Source: Naganishia liquefaciens
Lineage: Eukaryota; Basidiomycota; Tremellomycetes; Filobasidiales; Filobasidiaceae
NCBI GenBank assembly: GCA_013423385.1
Contig: BLZA01000032.1
Coordinates: 310,001 to 374,000 of the forward strand
Direction: 5' to 3'
DNA: 64,000 nt
Shown here one piece after another: positions 57,524 through 64,000 of this stretch; the first letter of the stretch is position 1, and every line of letters starts with the position of its first letter. The notes below the pieces were generated by a model. That model was not told the DNA's origin and searched no databases. It worked only from the letters and a program-made list of their open reading frames with translations. Both the position numbers and the translations under genes were made by a program.

Positions 57524-59033
57524 ATGCAAGGCGAGTCGCCCTACCACACCCTACTTGACCTCGCGCTAACCGGCCCCCCCCGCTCCTCAGGCCTCGTCCA
57601 CTACTCTGACGACTCGGACCAGGACACGGACACCGCGCAACCCGTCGCAGGTCCCTCCAGGCCCTCTATCGTACGTGACCGCGTTCTACGCCCCTTCAAA
57701 CACAACAAGAACGTAAAGAGTCACACCGCGAGTTTGTCCTATTCCTTTTCTCTCCACACAAATGATTCCCGTGCGGTCGTCCAACATCCCTCTGCGGCCG
57801 TTCCTTTGGTAACCGCGGATTCCGCACACAGCGGCAGCACAAGAATGAACAGATAAACGGTACGCCGCAACGCTCCCTTTTTTGGGACAGCCTCGCTTCG
57901 GGATTCTCAAGCCACGGCTTTACCTCGCATGATACCAGCCCATACGAAACCCCCACCTCCACCGCCCCCTTCCGAACGTAAACCCCTCCGCGGCATCCGT
58001 CTCCGCACGCGTGAACCCTCCCCGACCACCGTCGACGCATCCACGGACGTACATCCCGGGCCCGAGTCATCAACACACGTCAACGGGGAAAATGATCCCT
58101 GGAAGGCCGAATACGCCGCAACGTTTGGAGGGTTGAGTGATCAAGAGGTGTTTCGGATCGTGAGTCGGCCGCCTGGTGGGTCACGGGGCGAGGTGTGGGA
58201 GGTGCCGCCGGCGTCGAAGGAAAAACCGAGTGAGGCGTTACAGGTATGTAGGACCTCGTCTTTTGGAAAGTGTAGATGGCGTGTTCATGCATTCCCGTTT
58301 TTACTTTTTTTTTTCTTTTTTTTTTTTTCGCTCGCGCTCCCCTCCCAGGCCAAGGTCGCAAACTTCCTGCGGCTCAAGGTGGAACAGGACCGGCATATCA
58401 ACACGACGCTCCTCTCATCGACGGCGTTTGCAAATCCACACATTTACTCAAAACTGGCAAGTTTGCGGCGCCCCTTTCCTTCTTTCTTCGCGTGCAACCC
58501 CTTGCTGAACGCCTCAATGTGGGGTTCAGGTGGAATTCGTCGATATTGATGAACGCGGGTCGGCGTTTCCCGGCGGTGGATGGATCACACGACGGGGCCT
58601 CGAGGCACGCATACCGGTCTGGGGCGCCAAAGGGATAGGTGAATCCGACGGCTTTTCTTTTCCTTTCCCCTTATCCACGGGCGCTAAAACCCCCCCATTG
58701 ATGCATCGCGCGACAGCTGCACAGCAAAAGGCTCAAGAGACGGCCATGCTGGCTTCTCAAGCGACGGGGAAACGCAAACACATTGATTTCACGGCGGGCG
58801 GAAATGGGAGTAATCGACGCCCCGAGATGAGCAGCAGGAACGAGGGGGAGCGCCATGCGTCGGTGGAAGCGAGGAGAGGTCATCGAGGGTCGAGGGATCG
58901 CGCATTACATGTAGAACCGAGGGACGAGGGATCCAGTAGGCGGAGGCAGGGCGGCGGTGGAGCGGCAGGGAGGTATGGCAGGGATGGGGAGCGGGATGGG
59001 AAGAAGACGGATAGAGAGCGCCGGTGGGATTGA
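57524..59033 (+). CDS. SAP30BP/HCNGP-domain protein
   Basis: HCNGP-domain proteins include human SAP30BP, a nuclear factor linked to transcription repression and splicing. The N terminus is acidic (GLVHYSDDSDQDTDTAQP). After an intron, a proline-rich stretch (AHTKPPPPPPPSERKP) leads to the HCNGP domain: AKVANFLRLKVEQDRHINTT, LLSSTAFANPHIYSKL, VEFVDIDERGSAFPGG. This matches the family pattern of NPHIYxKL followed by the G(S/T)xFP motif. The C terminus is basic and Arg/Gly-rich (RRRQGGGGAAGRYGRDGERD), ending KKTDRERRWD. At least four introns; one contains a run of T's near 58309-58330. ATG 57524 is the first in frame. Nuclear location is likely from the basic tail. The gene converges with the GNL1-like gene across 82 bases. 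Confidence 0.88.
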
Positions 59034-59115
59034 AGACCCTCCGCCCTTCTTGTGCGGATACATGATAATCATGGCATCATGCATGTGCATTATATCGCTT
59101 TCACGGCCGCTGACC

Positions 59116-61624
59116 CTACGCTGCCGACGCGTCCGCGAATTCGTCGTCGTCCGACGGATCTTCTTCGTCCAAGTCGAGCGCCGCAAAGCGACTTTGAACG
59201 CCCAGAACGGGACGGTCCGCTGCCTCGGATTCCGAACCGGTCAAGGCCGTCTCGTCATCCTCGGCGTCCCCGGCCACTTTCTCCTCCTCGTCGCCGGATT
59301 CCTCAAAATGATCCGAATTCTCATGTACGGCGCTCGAATAATTCCACACCGGTGACGCATGCTGACTCGGCAGCCATATCCCTAGGGCTCTGCCGTCGCC
59401 ATTTCGAGCATCCGCGTCGTCTTTGCTCGTCTGGCAGAGAAAGCGCCAGGGGATGCGGCCTTCGACGACCGTTCGGAGAACTATTGGCCGCCAAGTCAGC
59501 TCGACGGACCTTGCGATTGACGGCAGACCTACTCTCGTTTCCCGCTCGATTGGTATCCGGTCGCCCGGCCTTGGCGGTGACTTGCTCAGGGCATGAGCGC
59601 TGATCACGACCAGAGACCATTCACTCACCATAACCGCGATACTCTGCCCAGCCCTGAAGTATATCGCCCGCCGTCCACTGCCCGTGCAGACTATGCAGAC
59701 TGTCATCCTCCTTCCTATAGGCGACGTGAGTACCTTCCATATCTTGTTCGTCATCTCGTCGCCTCGTGGTGATTCTGGACTGTATCGCTTGTTGGCGCGC
59801 GCGTTCTTCTTGCCACCGAGCTGGTGGAGGCAAGTTCAACGCCGTTTCGAGCGGTAACAGGCGCGCGATGTGGTGAATGCACGAAGCCACCGAGGAGACC
59901 TGCGAGATCGGCAAGACTATTCCCGACGTCAGCCGCCCATCCCAAGAGAGAGTCCCTTCACCTACTGCCGGCTTGCACCTGCATCTCAACGCCAGTCAGC
60001 GAGGGCAGCACGAGGCCCGGACAGTCAACGATTCGGACATCTTTGGACCAATAAATGGACTGAAAGTGTTTTGTCTACAATGCAGGTGGTATCAGCTCTG
60101 TCCGGCTCCCTTCCACCCAACTTGCCTTGCCAGGAGTCTTTGAGGCTCGGACGGTCGATCGACCCATCAATGCATTCAGCAAGCTGGATTTACCGCAATT
60201 GGGTTGGCCTCGAGGGGGATCAGCGGCATCCGACTCTGTCTCCGAGGCCAGCTCACCAATCAGTCCGACGGTAAGAGTCTCAGCTTCTTTCCCCTCTGGC
60301 GCCGCGTCGTCTGGCTGCGACTCCTCTTCCACCTCACTGTTCGTCCCCGCATCAGACGCGACATCTTCGGTCCGACTGGGCGAGGAGCTTTGGAAAGCGC
60401 GCCAATCGACGACGGGCTTGACCTGCGCGTAACAGTCCTTGCACCACCGCTCGAGCTTTTCGGGCTGATCCAGGAGGGGCGAGGGCGGTTGTAATAGAGA
60501 GGTATGCGCCGTTTCCAAAGCCTGTAAAAGTTCGTCTAGAGCCGTGTGCGGAATCTCTGGGATATGACGGCGACGGCCACGCTGATCTGAACGACATGTT
60601 ACGAGCTGCATCGAACGAGGATCAGGTGCTTACCCTCGACAGGCTGATCTGCATAGCTCCGGACGCTGACAACTTGGATATCATTTTCCTCCGCTCCGGC
60701 GTCCTCCTCGCCTTTCCACCACTCTCTACACCACTGTTTCCACCCTTGCGTCGCTTCTTCGTCCACGAGATCTGTCTTGGTGAGTACCAGTATGACCCGT
60801 TTTCTCCCAGCATTGGCTCCCCTTGTCGGTCTCGGATACTTGTCGGCCGTCTCATTGCTGGGATGCTCGTCCCGCGCTTTCGAACGCCGACTTGGCGGCG
60901 TGACGAGACTGCGCAAGTATAATCGAAGACTTGATGGCAGATGAACTGGTGGACAGCGGACATCCACCATGACGAGAATGATCTGGCTTTGTTCCGTCAC
61001 ACGCCAGAGTTGCCTCCAAACGGAAAGATTGCGTTCAAAAAACGACGGCGACCTCGTGTCGTCCTTCTCTTCATCGCCGGTGGGCAAAGCCATATACTCT
61101 TCGTGTATGGCATCCATCCCTTCTAGCCATCGGCTAAACTGCAATTGCTCGTTCCGATCCAGCTCGTTCTTGGCCATTGTGTGACGCCATTTCGGTCGAT
61201 TCGGACACCAAAGCGACCCCTCGAGCTCCCGGACTCGTTTTCGCAATGCCGGATCATCCTCCAGCTGTACTGGGCTCTTGTATATCGCGGCATCCCGCGT
61301 CAACGGTCGAGGCAATGTGTCGTTAAAGGCCCTGTTGTTCGCTGCCTCAATATATTCCTTGGAGAGGCCGACAAACGATGATTGCAACTCCTTGGCTTTG
61401 GCTCGAGCTTTCCAGTCGACGGTTCCTAGGGCTGTCGAACGACCGATGACGGGCTTGCCTCTAGTCTTGCCGCTTTCTTTTGTACTTTCGACGTAATCCC
61501 CTCTCTTGATTGCTCGGTGTTCCTGTATTGCGGCTGCCGCAGGCTCGTGAGTAACGGGTTTCGCGCTCGGGTCTCAACCTTTACCTTTCTTCTGCTTCGC
61601 CGAGGCGGGCTTTCTGCGGGGCAT
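59116..61624 (-). CDS. GNL1-like circularly permuted GTPase
   Basis: A member of the YlqF/YawG GTPase family, close to human GNL1, with relatives in ribosome assembly. The start MPRRKPASAKQKK (ATG 61624) matches GNL1 (MPRKKPFSVKQKK). Next come SFFERNLSVWRQLWRVTEQS (GNL1 has YFEHNLETWRQLWRVLEMS) and IILVMVDVRCPPVHLPSSLR. The permuted motif order is seen: G4 as LVLTKTDLVDEE (TKTD in place of NKxD), then G1 GLIGQPNCGKSSLLNALMGR, restored only after removing an intron with donor GTGAGC, then switch RASKTPGK and G3 VDCPGLVLPS. The C terminus is acidic, ending EEDPSDDDEFADASAA. About eight introns. Function in ribosome or mRNA biology is inferred from family relatives. Confidence 0.9.
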
Positions 61625-61820
61625 GCTTGAAGCCGTCTATGGAAAAGGATTGGCGATAGTAGAGGAACGCAACTTGAACTTTTTGGCATAACAATACACT
61701 TTCGATTGCTCTACGACATACATATTACGTCACCCAAGATCTCTAATACAGTAGCAGTAGTCAATACTGTGCAAATGCCGTATGTATGGTTGAACGACCG
61801 TGACAACTGTTCTCAACTTG
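61625..61820. other. intergenic, two leftward genes
   Basis: A 196-base gap with the GNL1-like promoter and the 3' end of the second Zn2Cys6 gene. Nothing else is seen. Confidence 0.4.
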
Positions 61821-63716
61821 TTACAACGCCAACGAGCGGTCCATTTGCTGGATGGGCGGAAGAGTCACGCGTGCATTCATCTCTGGGAGACGATGTTCCC
61901 TCGAAGCCGCGGCAATCTCGGCGTCCCGCCTCTGCAATCGCTCTCTCTCCTCAACGGATATCCTTTCGTCCACCTTGACGTCTCGAAGGTCGGATCGCTC
62001 CCAATAAGGCGGCCTATTTGGCTCTTCGAAACCTCTTGGAGGCGGCGCTGACGCCGGAACGGCTTTTCCCTCTCGTTCCGCTTGCATCATCCTCTCGCGC
62101 TCCCATTGCCGTTCCCTGTCACGTCTATCTTGTTCCTGATGCTGCGCTTCAACTTTGGCCGCTATCCTTGTCTCGCGCAAGGCCGCTTCATAGCCTGCTT
62201 GATACGCCGCGGCATCATGGTGCCTCGACGGCTGCTGCTCCAACGGCGCACGCAAGGACGGAGATGGCGCCCCGCCACCTTGCCATCCGCTCAGTGCAGT
62301 CGAAGGCCGTTGCGATTCGGCTTGCAAGCTTGGATCCACGTTCGGATACGTCTGCCTCGCCCCTGGGTAGGCAGGATGTGCGCCTGTAGGCGGTGGTGGA
62401 GGTTGTCGCGCAAGAGGATCCTGAGGTGGGTACCCGTATGCCGGCTGTGACCGAGGATGCGGTACCTCGCCTGAGATTGAATGCCGGTATTCGTAGTCTC
62501 GAGGAGGATGGCCCGTCAAGGGCGCTGTCAAGGGTGTGCGCGGCACGCCCGTGAAGGGTCGATCATACGAGAGAGGAGCAGGTCGACCATAATCAAACCG
62601 TTCGGTCGTCGGATACGGCGGGAATTCGTTGCCGGGACGTGACGCTATTCGATAAGCGGATGGTGGAGACGGCAAGCTGCCGGGCTGAGCATATGGGTGA
62701 TAATGCCCGTTACCAGCTGTGATGGACGATGCAGACCGCGTTCTCGACATGTCGGGCGGCACAGCCAGGCCTAATGTCGGGCGCAGATCAAGTTCCAGAG
62801 ATGACGGTTTCCTCCGCTGTCCCGGTCGATTGGCTCCAGGTGCAGGTCCTCGCTTTCTCTGGCTTCCGGTGTAGACGCACTGAATGCCAGAGTCCTTGCA
62901 ACGCGTACATGGCAGCTCTTCCCCCGCTGCCGATGACTTGGAGCCTCCGGCATCACATCGGACCTTTCTTGACCGACATGCATTGCAGGCTTTCGTAGCA
63001 CGGGATATTGGCGCCCTGGACGATCCGGTACTTTGTATGGCTTTCGAGGGCATCGTAGAGTACATGTCGGGCACTATGGGCGGCGGCGCGCCGTGATAAG
63101 CCTGTTGCAAGGTAATACTTGCCGTCGATGCCGGCGTCGGGAAAGGATATTCAAAGCGCGAAGACGTGTCCGAGACCGTCGAGCGGGGTCGCTTGGGGCC
63201 CATCGACTCGCACGACGAGCCTTCACCCTCGGATCCTCCTTCGGACAGTTTTCGGTCCTGCTCTCTGTAGCGCGATTGCGCGGTCGTGTGGTAGGCTCCA
63301 GAAGAGGGACCACGAGGGAAATCACTTGCTTGGCGTGGTGTTTCCTCTGATGTATAAGGTCGCTGATCACGCGTTGGTGTTAGGCGTGATGGATCTTCCA
63401 AAGGCCGTCGATCCGTCGGTTGCAGCTGCGGGTCGAGTACGGGTTCGTTTAAGAGGGATCGTATTGATGTCGACGAGGTCTTGTGCTCGAGAGATAATGG
63501 CCCCCCACGAGGCTGAAGTGTCGATGTATTTGGATTCATGCTTGATGAATGAAGGCTGTTGGTGGAGGATGACGATGAATGATGGAAGAACAGATGATTT
63601 CTAGACGACGAAGATGCCGTCGACAGCAATGTGTCTGTAGATTGCGCAGTGGACGGGCGCGAGGAGAATCCCAAGTCTGAAAAGGCAGAAGCTATGTTGG
63701 CCTTGCGTTGTGCCAT
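61821..63716 (-). CDS. Zn2Cys6 transcription factor, intronless
   Basis: A 631-codon single exon. The N-terminal half is disordered and Ser/Pro/Thr-rich. The zinc cluster lies near residue 245: CNACRSRKVRC, a 15-residue loop DAGGSKSSAAGEELP, then CTRCKDSGIQC (C-x2-C-x6-C-x15-C-x2-C-x6-C), followed by the basic linker YTGSQRKRGPAPGANRPGQR. The remainder is Pro/Tyr-rich, with no fungal-specific TF middle domain visible. A charged coiled-coil stretch near the C terminus (QHQEQDRRDRERQWERERMM) could mediate dimerisation. The end is TLPPIQQMDRSLAL. The family and DNA binding are clear; targets are unknown. Lack of introns contrasts with most neighbours. Start ATG 63716 is the only ATG before the open frame closes upstream. 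Confidence 0.9.
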   Translation of the reverse strand: MAQRKANIASAFSDLGFSSRPSTAQSTDTLLSTASSSSRNHLFFHHSSSSSTNSLHSSSMNPNTSTLQPRGGPLSLEHKTSSTSIRSLLNEPVLDPQLQPTDRRPLEDPSRLTPTRDQRPYTSEETPRQASDFPRGPSSGAYHTTAQSRYREQDRKLSEGGSEGEGSSCESMGPKRPRSTVSDTSSRFEYPFPTPASTASITLQQAYHGAPPPIVPDMYSTMPSKAIQSTGSSRAPISRATKACNACRSRKVRCDAGGSKSSAAGEELPCTRCKDSGIQCVYTGSQRKRGPAPGANRPGQRRKPSSLELDLRPTLGLAVPPDMSRTRSASSITAGNGHYHPYAQPGSLPSPPSAYRIASRPGNEFPPYPTTERFDYGRPAPLSYDRPFTGVPRTPLTAPLTGHPPRDYEYRHSISGEVPHPRSQPAYGYPPQDPLARQPPPPPTGAHPAYPGARQTYPNVDPSLQAESQRPSTALSGWQGGGAPSPSLRAPLEQQPSRHHDAAAYQAGYEAALRETRIAAKVEAQHQEQDRRDRERQWERERMMQAEREGKAVPASAPPPRGFEEPNRPPYWERSDLRDVKVDERISVEERERLQRRDAEIAAASREHRLPEMNARVTLPPIQQMDRSLAL

Positions 63717-64000
63717 GAATCACTGCTATGATGAGGGACTCGAATGTTTTCGATTTGACTCTGCAATCCGGTTCTGACCGTCGTGACTTGCTTTGGACGA
63801 ATCAGGGATGATAACGCCTAGACCTATGAAGAACAACGCACGAGGGAAAAGATGACTGTAGATGAGTTTACAGGTGGTGAGAGCCGAACGATTCTCCGCA
63901 CTCACTCGCCTGGATCTGAGTCGCCGAAAATGGACGGGCCAACGTCGGCCGTAGGGAATCCCAAGAAATGTCTCACGGACGCTGACAACAGGTCGACGAG
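63717..64000. promoter_or_regulatory. 5' flank of the second Zn2Cys6 gene
   Basis: The last 284 bases contain the upstream region of the leftward Zn2Cys6 gene. No start of another gene is recognisable before the window ends. Confidence 0.4.

Overview
This is nuclear DNA from a basidiomycete fungus. The genes carry many short spliceosomal introns, mostly about 50 to 100 bases with GTRNGT donors. The proteins are typically eukaryotic and fungal: a DED1 helicase, two Zn2Cys6 regulators, mitochondrial ribosomal proteins bL27m and MRP51-like, and RRG7. A Tremellomycete (Cryptococcus, Kwoniella or Trichosporon relatives) fits best, but that is inference from style; no marker gene here was compared with a database. 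About 26 protein genes are supported. I see no transposon, viral relic, CRISPR array, tRNA or rRNA gene.

Layout. 0.5-9.2 kb: SKP1 and mitochondrial bL27m (divergent), a PPP1R37-type leucine-rich-repeat PP1 regulator, and a SUZ/SUZ-C protein of the SZRD1 type. 9.2-16 kb: a nitrilase-superfamily amidohydrolase and condensin subunit 1. 16.9-22.4 kb: DED1 and a first GT61 glycosyltransferase. 22.6-28.9 kb: kinesin-6 and actin-related protein 6. 29-39 kb: an unknown single-pass membrane protein, ribosomal protein eL31, RRG7, the divergent pair P1 / uL30 (RPL7), and an intronless MRP51-like mitoribosomal protein. 39.5-48.3 kb: a Zn2Cys6 factor, an SRR1-domain protein and a second GT61 enzyme. 48.7-54.4 kb: a universal-stress-protein family gene, a short-chain dehydrogenase and an unknown gene. 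54.4-63.8 kb: IPI1, a SAP30BP/HCNGP protein, a GNL1-like circularly permuted GTPase and a second Zn2Cys6 factor.

How the genes relate. There is no metabolic cluster. Ribosome production recurs (eL31, P1, uL30, IPI1, two mitoribosomal proteins, DED1 in translation), but the genes are scattered among unrelated neighbours, as is usual in compact fungal genomes.

The most interesting observation is non-coding. The 274-base first intron of RPL7 contains a well-formed candidate box C/D snoRNA (34747-34869). It has a nine-base-pair terminal stem, C and D boxes, and a guide matching the conserved large-subunit rRNA segment methylated at yeast Gm805 / human Gm1509. Budding yeast RPL7 paralogues also host snoRNAs for this rRNA neighbourhood, but for a site two bases away.
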